A stretch of DNA of 64,000 nt, from contig OU744451.1 in the NCBI GenBank assembly GCA_916610825.1, forward strand, positions 16,515,307 to 16,579,306, given 5' to 3'. Positions 12,652 to 64,000 of the stretch are shown one piece after another. This DNA comes from Haliclystus octoradiatus. Its lineage: Eukaryota > Cnidaria > Staurozoa > Stauromedusae > Haliclystidae. A program made the translations under genes and the position numbers. Under the pieces are notes generated by a model. That model was not told the DNA's origin and did no database searches. It saw nothing but the letters and a program-made list of their open reading frames with translations. The stretch's first letter is position 1; the number at the start of each line of letters is the position of its first letter.

Positions 12652-12888
12652 TTACATAACTGAGAGAACACACTTATAATTGTAGTTCAGCCACACCTCT
12701 ACAGATGCAACTTTATGTTTACCGCGAAGCAATATACATTGAACACGTGACCAATCACGTGACACTACAGTGTCATATTCATATATGTTGGTTAAGCGGA
12801 CAATGAACAATCGACGATTCAAAAATACTGTAGCGTATACATGTATGCAGAGAAGAGGTGCAACAAATATAAAGAGGATACCGGTCAA
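12652..12888 (-). CDS. Possible small secreted protein, 78 aa (hypothetical)
   Basis: An ATG-started frame opens with a strongly hydrophobic leader (MTGILFIFVAPLLCIHVYA) that would suit signal-peptide cleavage. It is followed by a basic, Tyr- and Val-rich segment with two cysteines. No family recognised. A further coding-like stretch (CGIPNGIEAAADTTYCFM) lies on the same strand downstream, at about 12480-12640. It sits among decayed repeats, so it may be a relic and not a working gene. Confidence 0.25.
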   Translation of the reverse strand: MTGILFIFVAPLLCIHVYATVFLNRRLFIVRLTNIYEYDTVVSRDWSRVQCILLRGKHKVASVEVWLNYNYKCVLSVM

Positions 12889-12974
12889 ATAATTGAATCA
12901 ATTATGGAATTGAAGTGAGCTAACAAAAATGATGCCGCTGAAACATACTATATGGTCTCTAATAACATGATGGA

Positions 12975-13365
12975 GTGTATATCTACTATATAAACGTCGA
13001 TGTATGTCTGTCTGTATCAACTGTATTCGACATTCACGCTTCCATGGTAAACGTATCAAATCCATACTTTCCGTGGGTATCTTATAATTTTTTGCGCCAA
13101 CATAGGCCATGTTTTATGTTCATTTCTTTATATTCCTTCAATTGACGGCCCGAAGCGTATTTTTTCGTAGGATTTCTCTTGCGGCTCCATAGAAAGAACG
13201 AATTACATTCCCATGTTCGTCAAGCAATATCTTCACACCCGACTGACCTTCGGTTCTATTGTTTATTTATCATCTGGGCTAACTTCTAGCAATCAAATTC
13301 TCTACTTTTTTTTATTTCCAAATTTCACCCAGAGCAGCGGGTTCACCTCACTAGTATATATATAT
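12975..13365. mobile_element. Helitron-like non-autonomous insertion (tentative)
   Basis: One edge reads TATATAAACGTCGATGTATG followed by CTGTCTGT. The other reads TTTCACCCAGAGCAGCGGGT then CACCTCACTAGTATATATA. A GC-rich ACCC..GCGGGT hairpin next to CTAGT inside a TATATA target is a pattern I associate with Helitron/Helentron termini in invertebrates. No helicase coding is present. Confidence 0.35.
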
Positions 13366-13459
13366 TAACAAAATACTAGTTATTTTTATCCTCTTATATA
13401 ATGCTATTGTTTGCTTATCTATTAAATTGTGTTTATCTGTTTGTGGTCTTTCTGCGACT

Positions 13460-15800
13460 TGTAGGAATTATACGAACGAAAATTCGATCTCTTTGATACA
13501 TCTGCTATCAGAGAAGCCCTTTCAGAGAGGTTAATGACATTGCAGCAACGAAACATTCCCTCGACCATCAAACCAAAAAGTTTGGAGAAAGCTGATATTT
13601 TTAATGAAAGAATATTGCAATCGTTCTACCTGGGGTTGCAGCTTATGCGCGAGGAAAAAACGACATATATTTTCTACCGCGCTATATTCGAAATTGAGGC
13701 GATAAGAACACATGTATCATAGGATTTGGAATGACAAATCACTCAGCGATATAACTATGTGGTCTATATGGTCTGTTACGACAACGGGACAGATTTTTGA
13801 AAGACGTGGTAAGTGAATGGACAAACAACAGTCACTGTAGACTAATCCTCAAAATAATTATTACAATGACTGGTGCAAATTTTACGTACTCCGAAATTCG
13901 TGTAATTGCCAATCGATCCAGTGAAGAGGATCTACGTTCTACGTTGTTTTAAACATCCATGAACGTGCGACGACAATTCAGCTATTCAACGTGACAGAAT
14001 CGAAGATCTCAAGCGGAATAAACATATATTTGTCTCGGAGGTCATCAAGAACTACGAACTTTGCAGAATTACAGACAGATATATTTTCAAATAAATACAC
14101 ATATGCATCATGCTTGCCCAAACATATCTTTCTCTTACCTTACCTTCTACGCCTTGATCATCTATGCTTTGTCATTAAAATCTTGCTATTATTTTCCATT
14201 ACAAATAGCATAACGTCCATAACGGTATTGGTCAACATCAATGCAACAATTGTAAAATATTATCCCTGAGCACAGCTGGCAGTCTATAGAGCGTCATTAT
14301 GATTGTCATTCTGGCATTCCTAAGTAATTTAGCAGATTTTGCTCTAAGTGATTTGTCAGAAGGAGAACTTGGACACGCTATCAATTAGGTTATATAACTT
14401 CTCAGAAGAGGAAACAAGAACAACATATATATCCAGGTATACTATTACAACAATTAATTACCAAAACAGCATCTACTCGTCAACAGCAAAAACATCCTGA
14501 AGCAATTCTATTATTTACATCAACAAACAACAACAAAATCTTGAACAACAGCAACATCAAACAGATGATGGTTGGTTGTGATAACGTTCTTGATGAGCTT
14601 CGAGCCATGAGTAACAAAGATGTTCCATCTTTTTACCAGTAGCGACAACAACAACAACAAGAAAATATGGAACAAAAGCATAATCAAACAGATGACGATG
14701 ATGATGGTATGAATTGTTGTCGTGATGTTTATAGTGACAACCCTCTAGAACTCCGAAATCTCTTGAATGGTGACAATGTACCAACGTTCAGTCATTATTA
14801 ACCCTGAGTATGATATCGTTCCTCAATTTCAAGAACAAGAAAAGAAAAGAAAACACGAATATGATGAATAAGAATAAGACCGCAAGAATATGTTGGGAGA
14901 AAGTGAAGATGATGAAAGCAATGATGGTGGTGACGAGGATGATGATGATAGTGGGCCACAGTATAGATTAGATTTCAAATGATTTGATAGGATTACAACT
15001 CCAGCGTTTGGATAATGGGCTTGAAGAAAGAGAAGAAGAAGGGCATGGAACAGAAGGATAATATTGAGGTAATTACTATTTGATGGCATGCACTTGAAAG
15101 GTACGACATATTGCACTGCTGAACGGCATTCCATTACTTTTTTTGGAAATCAAATATCTCGACTTCACAATCCAATGGGTTCTTAACATAAAATAAATGA
15201 ATTTCGAATATTCTACATCATTTGTCTCATTGGTGAGTCACCAACAAGTTGAGTGGTAATTAGAATCTATTAATTTGTAAATAATAACATTTTCTGTAAG
15301 TAATTCACAGTCATTGTTGTTCTACAGAAATAAAAATTAATCCATCCAATGGTACATGCCGACTGCTGTAGTCACCTCTTAAAAGCTTTAATTGTGAAAT
15401 ACGATGCTCGCAGAGCCTATTCAGAAGAACTGCATAAGAACAATGGCCTTCTAAGCATTAAAAATGAAGAAACATTTTAAGAGGGTCAGACTATCTAACA
15501 TCTCCTCGCAATATTGATGTCAGTTCTATCCAGGTTCTATCGCATATCCTGTGGCATTGAAATAAATCGATGCATTTGATAACGACTTTTAATGAAAGTT
15601 GTTGGATACGAAGAGCAAAAACCAGCTCCTTCCCCATATATTAGCAAATAGCTGGAAGAAACTCCAATTATCATTGACCCTCTTTACATCATTACCAACA
15701 CGGAGCAGCATTATCTCGCTATCACATCTTTATCTCGATTTCTGTCTTTGCAATATACAACCAATCACATCGAACTTTGCCTTCCAGTTGAAGTAAAAAA
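13460..15800 (+). other. Coding-like debris, family not recognised
   Basis: Short + strand stretches have protein-like composition but no whole gene. 13465-13722 (after a TTGTAG acceptor-like site) encodes about 85 residues including LEKADIFNERILQSFYLGLQ. 14530-14970 is Gln/Asn- then Asp/Glu-rich with two similar units (DELRAMSNKDVPSFY and ELRNLLNGDNVPTFSHY). 15345-15480 and 15600-15800 have further open stretches. The segments are interrupted and in different frames. They could be remnants of one transposon-borne or host gene. No known motif is visible and I assign no function. Confidence 0.3.
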
Positions 15801-16213
15801 TGATCATGTCTAGTCAATTCCCGGGAAAATTCAAAAGACAAAAATAAAAATCAACTAGCTGTGCATTGTGTATATGAGATCCAAAGGCTGATTACTGTAA
15901 TAAAGACTACGACTTGATAAATTTCTCATCCCATTTTGTTAGTTTGTCAAACATCCAAGGGAGAACAACCTCTATAGCTAGAATTGCATCAAAGAGATGA
16001 TTAAATTAACAACCTAGAAATCCTCTTAATCTCAGATGTACATCCTGTTAATTAATAATCATTAAGAATTTCATGACTTGACTAATTTAGTTTCAATACT
16101 ACACAATATAATACAATTATTATTTACATGTGTGATAATTATATTTATGGTCTATTTTATCTTAAGTTATTACGATTCAACGTGACAAACGTTATCAAAT
16201 AATGCGTTGCATA

Positions 16214-17266
16214 TTAATGACGGTCAATCTTTTCTAGAATTTCATCAGCTTTGGTACCCATTTCCTTCCATGAATTTGCATACCTTATCATTTGATTGTC
16301 CCAAAACGTCACCAGAGCTTGCTTCAGATTTTTCTTGTAATCTTTCTTATACTTTAATATACATTTGTGCATCTCTTCTTCCATCTCATTCCTCTTTGAC
16401 TTCAATACTGGAATAGGACTAGGATTCCCACATTTTTGATTGGGAAAAAATGTTTGTTCACAATCAAGATACTCTTGTTTGTTCGATATACCGTAGTCTA
16501 CAAGATTACACACTGCCCCCTTGAATTTCATTTGTCCTTTCATAACTGCAATTGTATTAAATATTGCCTTGTCATAGAGTAGATTGGCAAAATAGCGAAG
16601 AAGACCAGCATAAGCTTTAAAATCAGGCATATTAATAGCTATACTTTTAAAATACATTTGTTGTGTTATTATTCGAAGGAAAATTGAAGAATACTCTCGG
16701 AAAAACACAAGAGTGATCTCTTGCGGCAAAGTATATTCGTTATTGAGAAACAACGCAACAAATTTCCCAACAAAGTTTAAGAATAATGTTTCTGTGCATG
16801 TTGACTTCTTTTCAAGTTCTGAGCAGTTTTTAACGTTTTCTAGAACATTTCTCAGCTCATTCTTCAACTTATCAGAATGTATTTTCTCGTAAGCTACTGT
16901 AAACTTTTTCAATTGATCTAACTTGTGTTGAATCTGTTTGAGGTACATTTCAACGTCGTCGCTGTTTTCAACATCAACCATCACCCATTTGAAAGGGAGT
17001 TTCGTTAAATCTGATCCTACATTTTCTAATAGTTCACTCATAACCTCTTTCCCAGCTGCTACCCAATTTAACGAGGCATTCGATAATTTTGATTCATATT
17101 TGATATCATTATATGCATTCGTATATTTACGAAATATGTCGTCTCTGTAATCGCATAATCCTTGGGACATTGTGCATACCCATTCTGCAGAGGGCAAATT
17201 CAAGCTGGCTTTATTTCTGTCTACAAACAGTAGAATCCAGATAATGGAAATAAAAGTATTTACCAT
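16214..17266 (-). CDS. Single-exon secreted protein, 350 aa, eight cysteines, unknown family
   Basis: Intact frame with an N-terminal signal-like segment (residues 3-15, FISIIWILLFV), so likely secreted. The rest is mainly helical, Lys/Glu-rich and without a transmembrane segment. Eight cysteines at about 31, 38, 148, 157, 253, 269, 279 and 302 could form four disulfides. N-A-S (63) and N-C-S (147) are N-glycosylation sequons. A charged amphipathic stretch at 105-150 could form a coiled coil. A decayed paralogue lies 5 kb away at 10150-11213. The most conserved blocks between the two are STCTETLFLN, REYSSIFLRIITQQMYFK and the Cys-rich 253-279 region. I do not recognise the family. Intronless structure beside two intron-rich genes is notable and may reflect retroposition or a lineage-specific gene. 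Confidence 0.7.
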   Translation of the reverse strand: MVNTFISIIWILLFVDRNKASLNLPSAEWVCTMSQGLCDYRDDIFRKYTNAYNDIKYESKLSNASLNWVAAGKEVMSELLENVGSDLTKLPFKWVMVDVENSDDVEMYLKQIQHKLDQLKKFTVAYEKIHSDKLKNELRNVLENVKNCSELEKKSTCTETLFLNFVGKFVALFLNNEYTLPQEITLVFFREYSSIFLRIITQQMYFKSIAINMPDFKAYAGLLRYFANLLYDKAIFNTIAVMKGQMKFKGAVCNLVDYGISNKQEYLDCEQTFFPNQKCGNPSPIPVLKSKRNEMEEEMHKCILKYKKDYKKNLKQALVTFWDNQMIRYANSWKEMGTKADEILEKIDRH

Positions 17267-17611
17267 TCTTCCAAACCAGATTATAATAACATATGTAATA
17301 TAGACTTACTTCTCTTTAGGATTTAGTTGGCGTAGTAGCCCATAATGATTAATTAATTGGTTATATCAAAGATTTTTTTCAAACGAAGCTTTGGCTTTGT
17401 ATGATGTGTTGTTCTCGTTCAAACTCGTTCAACGATCACATTATGTAAGTTCAGTATAAACCTCTTCATCTGTAACAACATTGGTTTAATGGAAAATTGA
17501 AATATGTTGGAATTGCCTTGGATGATATAATTGTACAGGTATAAGCCTTTGTTTGTGGCTTTCAATGGTCGGAATCGCTGAACCTTACTTACTATAGGAG
17601 CTTTATCACAA

Positions 17612-19091
17612 CAGTCGAACTCGGTTAATATCCCCCCTTCCGTGCAAGCAAAAAGCGAGACATTATCCGAGGTGGGATATTATCCGATTTGAGAAAAAAC
17701 AAAGGAAATTCATCAAAACAAAGGAATGCAGTTCATTGTTAACAAATGCTATTCAATCAAAATAAGTAAAATAATAAATACTAGGGATAACCATAGAATG
17801 ATTTCAAAATAAGTCCAATAACACAGATATATTAAAAGTTTCGTTTAGTTTCTTCTTCTTGATCACGAAATTCTTCGTATGTGATTCTACGAAGCGTGCA
17901 ATGAAATATAGTACGCATGCGTTGATAACACTCGCACACGTGACCTACATCCTACGCTGGCATCCTGACCATAGACATAATAGATATAGACTGCTGATGG
18001 GGTCACGTGACGTGTGGCACTCATGGACAACCAAAATGGTTGACTGATCTATAAGTCCCGCTTTGATATACCGCAATTTGACGAGCGGTAAGCGGTGTCA
18101 CTTACCAACATATCAAAATCGTCAAAGTAAATACCGTAAAGGTAAACGGAAAATTCAACTCGCGTCAGCTCTATTTAGTATCCAGTCTACTTTTTCAATG
18201 CTATCGACGCGGCTGCGTTTTCTGCGTAAAACTACTTGGCGTTTTAGTTGACGTTCATAACTTCATATTGAGCTTTTAATCATGGCGATGGCGGTTTAAA
18301 CTTTGCAGTTTCCAGATTTTGTAAGAATGAAATTGTTGGAAACACAATGTAAAATTGTTTGAAATGATGGAATCAGTACAGCTTTATATGCAACAAAGTA
18401 TTTATTTTTATGAAGAAGATATATTTAACTGAGATGAGATTCAAACCATCAATAGATCAATAGATGGCTCTGTGTGCCACATGCCCCTGTACTTCACTTG
18501 ACCTGCGGCTGCTGCGTATAGGTAAGTAAAAAATGTAAAAAATGTAAAAATAAGGTCATGTAAAAAATGTAAAAAATGACATGTAAAAAATATGACATGT
18601 AAAAAAATATGACACGTAAAAAATAAAAAAATAAGGTCAAAAAGTGATGCGCTCATTTCGGAAAAATGAAATGACCAATCACAGCCAAGCATCTGTGACG
18701 TATCTTGGATCTATGCAGTGATTGGTATAATTACTTAATTTATGAAATTATTTCGTGACGTATATCATGAGACAACTTCCAACTCCTTCAAGAGCAAATT
18801 ATTCAAACGAGTTTCAAACAAGCTGTTTTATTCGAGTCACAAACAAAGAAAGATGTTTCTTCAAAGTGTTAAAATGTTTATTCTTATTTAAAACAATCAA
18901 TGTTGTCGATGTCATGTCCGATATCAAGTTCGAAGTGATGATTATTTTCACAACAAAGGTAAACGCTAACATTGAAACGATTATCATTTTTTTTAAATTC
19001 AAAGAAACGGGACGTTAAACGAGTTTCATAACAAAACGGGTTTGAAAAAGCGGGATATTAAGCGAGGTGGGATATTAACCGAGTTTGACTG
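17612..19091. mobile_element. Family D pogo/Tigger-like element, 1.48 kb, non-autonomous
   Basis: The left end reads CAGTCGAACTCGGTTAATAT. The right end is its inverted copy (TATTAACCGAGTTTGACTG), followed by TA. Sub-terminal GAGGTGGGATATTA motifs occur at both ends. The interior has no transposase frame I can recognise. It shares ends with the 186-bp copies at 38502 and 52863, so this is a longer family member. The left flank does not show a clean TA. Confidence 0.7.
18530..18645. repeat. Imperfect TGTAAAAAATG tandem repeat
   Basis: About ten variants of (G/A)TGTAAAAAAT in a row within the family-D element. Low-complexity sequence. Confidence 0.7.
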
Positions 19092-19667
19092 TAATATCAT
19101 TAATTTTTTATTTGAGAAGTATAAAACAACCTATCTAATATGCAACAGCATGATGATTCTATAATACCCATATTTAATGATGGATAGCAGACCTTTAAAT
19201 TTAGGCTCAGCTGAATATATTACAGTATCATTTAAATATAAATTGTACCGTATACTCTCTAAAGGATGCATAATGCGGAAAAGATGACATGCATCGTTCG
19301 CATATAGAATCATCTTGTGAAGAAAATCAATGAAGATGGATTAATGTCGAATAACCTACAAACATTTGTTTAATGTTAAGTTCTCAAATTTGGGAGGGGA
19401 TTAAAAAAGAGGTGCCAATTTTAATCCTGCAGCTTTTCCTCCAAATGTTTTTTCTCCTCATATTGAAGATACTTTGAATATTTTTCCAGGCAGGCACTAT
19501 TATGTACCTAACTATTCCTTTGTCAGTTAATTACTTCTGATAACATAGCTTTCTTAACCTTAATATTTTTTTTATAAAGGTCACATGTAAGTGAGGATAC
19601 CCTTGAAAACATCCTCCTTTGTTCATTTGCCTGTTAGCCATTGTGCTACAAAATACATACATATGTA

Positions 19668-19790
19668 GGAACCTTCCTGAACCATCTAGAACATTCTAGA
19701 ACATAGGAGAGCCTACATGACTCCCAGCATGACTCACAATGACCATGCATGATCTAGCAGCTTCTAGCATTTATCTAAACACTATAAATA
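19668..19790 (+). promoter_or_regulatory. Heat-shock-element array plus AP-1 site and TATA box
   Basis: From 19668 to 19702 seven consecutive pentamers alternate nGAAn/nTTCn: GGAAC, CTTCC, TGAAC, CATCT, AGAAC, ATTCT, AGAAC. Six are perfect and the fourth differs by one base. Three units suffice for an HSF trimer site. TGACTCA (AP-1) follows at 19730 and TATAAATA at 19783. The spacing suits a promoter. No coding sequence follows within 1 kb, so it may be the promoter of a lost retroelement or a non-coding transcript. Function is inferred. Confidence 0.45.
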
Positions 19791-19817
19791 CAGTAAATGA
19801 AAACTATGAGAACTTAA
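19766..19817 (+). repeat. 52-bp direct repeat, copy 1 (contains TATA box)
   Basis: Identical to 21289-21340. It includes CTATAAATACAG. It is the 3' part of the HSE-bearing block, which is itself bracketed by the 10-bp word ACATATGTAG at 19659 and 19846. Confidence 0.8.
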
Positions 19818-19855
19818 AGTGGGAATAAACCCCCAGACTATCTTTACATATGTAG

Positions 19856-21288
19856 TAGAACCCGACGTGAAAAAAACAATGGCGTAATTTTTTTTTCGAT
19901 CTGGAAATTGTTTCTTGGTGAAAAATGCCTACAAAGTGGTGTTTTGACCCAAATGTCGCTGAGGAAAAAAAAGGGATTGGATCTAGCTTTATGACGACAA
20001 AGTCACAAGTCGTGCGGTTTTTCTAATAGACTTTAGATCGGATTAATCACGCGATGTTTCGTTTGAGATGGCGTAGCTCTGTAACGGCAATCTATTTTTA
20101 TCTCCCACAAAACTGAGGTAAGGAAGAACATATAAACTCAAGAGTAGCAAAATTCCAGATGATTTGATGATTTTAAAGTTCACGAATTTGAAGAAAATAA
20201 AAATCAGAAAATGTTTCATTCGTAGCGCGCGTTAGACAGATTATATTTTGACATATCATTCTCACACATATTTAGCACATATCAAAAGATTCTCTGGTGA
20301 CCACAATAGCTAGCTAAGTAGAATTTATTGATGTAAGCATATGTCTGAACTGAAAATGGAGTATTCTTTTGAGGGTAAAAAGCAAAATGTATGGCGGAAA
20401 ACGCTATTAACCGTTGGTTTATAGTCCTCTTTTCACAGAAACGAAATCTGTCCATCTGATTTTTCGTCTCTGTAGAAAGGTATTTTGTGCAAAGTAGCTT
20501 CTGCCACTGTATTACCGCATCCTATAAACTACGGATTGTGACATGATGCTAACATGTTCTACTTTCTAGCAAAGGAATGAATACTAGCTAGTATGGTAAA
20601 AAATTGATCGCGTATGTATAATCAGGAACGAGACTTCACATTGCAAAACCCTAATTTTGTTAATCAGATAACGTTGATGGAGAGGGTAACAATTTATGCA
20701 ATGAAGATATACTGCAAAACAGAAAAATGATAGAATATGCATTACTGTAGTTCTAGTATATGGCTGTAAACTTGAATAAGAACGTCCAAGCCCTCATATC
20801 ATTTTTGTACTATTTTCCGAAAAGCGAACCGGCGCAGAGCGTTCTCAACGGCTTGCAAGATATTTTATAGAATTTACAGTGTAATGTACTGAAGAATTTT
20901 CGATGGTTTTATAATAATTGAATGCTTGATGAATGAATGATGAACACTTTGTTAGAGTATTGAGTATAATATATCTATCTACAGTCGTATATAAACTATA
21001 CGATTACATGGTTTAAGTTTTACTAGACAAACATCAATTTCAAACTTGAACTTTGAAATAATAATTGAAAAATGTCTATTTAATAATTTAGTAATACTTA
21101 AATAAATCCGAAAAAGTACAATTAATACTTTGCAGTACCATCTATCTCGAGGAAAAGTCGTCTGTGCATGACTGTGCAAATAGAGACAGGCTACATTCAC
21201 ATCTAGATCATGAAAAGGATATCTTGTAGAAAAATTTACTCAAGAACAACTTGCAGATGAGTTAAAAATAGTTATAACTTATAGAAAA
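19856..21288. other. Segment between the two 52-bp repeats, no gene recognised
   Basis: AT-rich sequence with no convincing ORF, splice-linked exon or RNA gene. It may be the eroded interior of an element whose ends are the two 52-bp repeats. Confidence 0.4.
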
Positions 21289-21340
21289 GCATTTATCTAA
21301 ACACTATAAATACAGTAAATGAAAACTATGAGAACTTAAT
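21289..21340 (+). repeat. 52-bp direct repeat, copy 2
   Basis: Matches 19766-19817 base for base as read by eye. The HSE array is absent upstream of this copy. Confidence 0.8.
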
Positions 21341-22451
21341 GTACAGTCTACTATCAACATGTCAACTTGGAATTAAAAAATTATTCATAAGAAGAAATAT
21401 ACAAATCAATTCAACCTACGTTGTTATTATTATTTCTTCAACATAATTCTACAGTTCTCATCACATACATACATACATGACATTTCTTTATTGAACCATT
21501 TTTGAAAATTGATAACAGCTTCTTCGGCCTCACATCAACCTTTTATGCTCATTGAAAACAATAGCTTTAAAAGATGCCCCCACCCAAATGCCCAACCATT
21601 TTAAGTTACACCCAGGCTTTCAATGTAACAGTATTTATGTACGATTGGTGTGAACGATTGTGTGAATACTTCACATCTCTTTTTCTCGTTATTTATATAT
21701 AAGTTGTGTGTTATCTTTCAATCCTTCTTTACATATCATTTCTTTGTATTTTGTGACTCAATCCTAAGGACTCAGTCATACGCCCATCCTTTCCCATTGA
21801 ACACATTGTGTTTGCGGTCGTGTAACTTACATTTTGATATTTCCTGGTTATTATAATTCAGAATTGTATGCGTTTAATTAAAATGTAACGACAGTAGCGA
21901 TTTCATTCTAGAAATATGCGATGTGTAAAATCTGTGTACACACCAATATCAACATACCCCACGGCTATGGACTGGACTTCTGGCAGAACACAAACGACAA
22001 TGCTTCCCGCTTTCAGTTTCTATTGAAGTGAGTGGAAGGGAGGGGTCAGGGGAATAATTGCCCTTATGTCATTCACGAATTAATGAATTTTACACACATT
22101 GGAAGGGTAAAACATTAAAGGTTATACATCACCTGTCATGGTCGGATCCGGCGTAAAATTGCGGGGAATCGGTACAAGCTGTACGATGCTGACAATAATA
22201 TGCCCGGCATACTATGGCCAGAGACTATGGCATATCGCGGACCATATTCTCGATGGTGTGTAATTGAATAAATATTAGTATATTATACTAGTAATAGCAC
22301 GTTCATCATACATTTGGTAAAATATAAATCGCTTAATTACACAAAACCAACTGCTCTTTATTAGAAATTGCCATAGCTCCCCACTTTAGAAATAATTTTT
22401 CAGGCATCCCATTTGATAAATGTAAGCATTACAGAAGGAAAATCTCTTACA

Positions 22452-22468
22452 TGACGTCATTGATGTCA
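22452..22468. promoter_or_regulatory. CRE/ATF-like sites upstream of CARMIL
   Basis: A perfect palindromic TGACGTCA (22452-22459) is followed at once by the near-match TGATGTCA, about 290 bp before the CARMIL start codon. It is a candidate promoter element; the transcription start is not known. Confidence 0.4.
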
Positions 22469-22752
22469 CACCTTCCAAAACGAGACCAATCCGCAATGTT
22501 TATGTGCGGAGAAGACCTTTCGACATCTTTCGCCTTCCTTTCAGAAACGGGTGTATTTTGATTTGTTTGCGAAAGCGATGTAATTATTTTATGTTTACAT
22601 TGTTACTGAGTCATCTCGCTGAAAGCAAGTGATCTTGGTTACTTAGAATATTGTAATGGCTTGCTTTAATCACTGAAGTAATTATATGTTGATATATTAT
22701 TGCGAATCTTCGTTGGTCAGTGTTGTTGACACCTTAAAATATCCAACCAAAG

Positions 22753-64000
<41,248 letters not shown>

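Noticed and set aside
18755-19018. 87-aa frame in the family-D element
   Set aside because: Overlaps the element's inverted end, no transposase motif, low complexity.

Overview
The window is intron-rich, AT-rich animal DNA: GT-AG introns, standard code, short exons and large introns packed with small inverted-repeat elements. It holds the 3' part of an NSUN2-type tRNA methyltransferase gene (+ strand, 443-9527) and nearly all of a CARMIL/LRRC16-type actin-regulator gene (+ strand, 22753 to beyond 64000, at least 39 exons). The protein similarities, exon sizes and repeat load suggest an invertebrate, probably marine, but nothing here fixes the species. All homology statements come from recognising protein families by eye; no search was run.

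Layout. 1-9.5 kb: the last 11 exons of NSUN2 (468 codons), starting just after the catalytic core. 9.5-22.7 kb: an intergenic accessory stretch. It holds a decayed minus-strand copy of a secreted-protein gene (10.15-11.21 kb), a decayed non-LTR reverse-transcriptase fragment (11.4-12.2 kb), a small possible secreted ORF, a Helitron-like scrap, unidentified coding-like debris, and an intact single-exon secreted protein of 350 aa (16.2-17.3 kb) that is the sister of the decayed copy. A 1.5-kb pogo/Tigger-like element follows, then a block carrying an unusually regular heat-shock-element array with a TATA box. 22.7-64 kb: CARMIL. Exons 1-7 encode the PH-like region, exons 9-26 the leucine-rich repeats, exons 27-33 the helical region, exon 35 the capping-protein-interaction motif, and exons 36-39 a proline- and Lys-rich tail that runs off the window. 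Reading phase is continuous across all 39 exons.

Mobile DNA. At least five small terminal-inverted-repeat families recur in the introns: A (CATGAAAATG-rich, ends CACTAC..ACACCAAAACC), B (GTTCATGAAC-rich, ends CCCCTGYGAAAAA), C (CAGTCAAACCTGTTATA, TA targets), D (CAGTCGAACTCGGTTAATATCCC, TA targets) and E (CAGGGTCCGAC, hAT-like). There is one clear 836-bp hAT-type element with a perfect 8-bp target duplication, and one whole-looking, very young Ty3/Gypsy element (39026-43596) with identical 297-bp LTRs, antisense in CARMIL intron 16. CARMIL intron 6 carries a 4 x 457 bp tandem array whose mosaic edges show that it arose by unequal exchange between two family-A copies.

The two host genes are unrelated in pathway: NSUN2 makes m5C in tRNA, and CARMIL controls actin capping at membranes. 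The most novel coding content is the secreted eight-cysteine protein family between them. The most unusual DNA structures are the mosaic tandem array, the heat-shock-like array, and a 430-bp TTA microsatellite ending 20 bp before the exon that encodes the CARMIL capping-protein motif.
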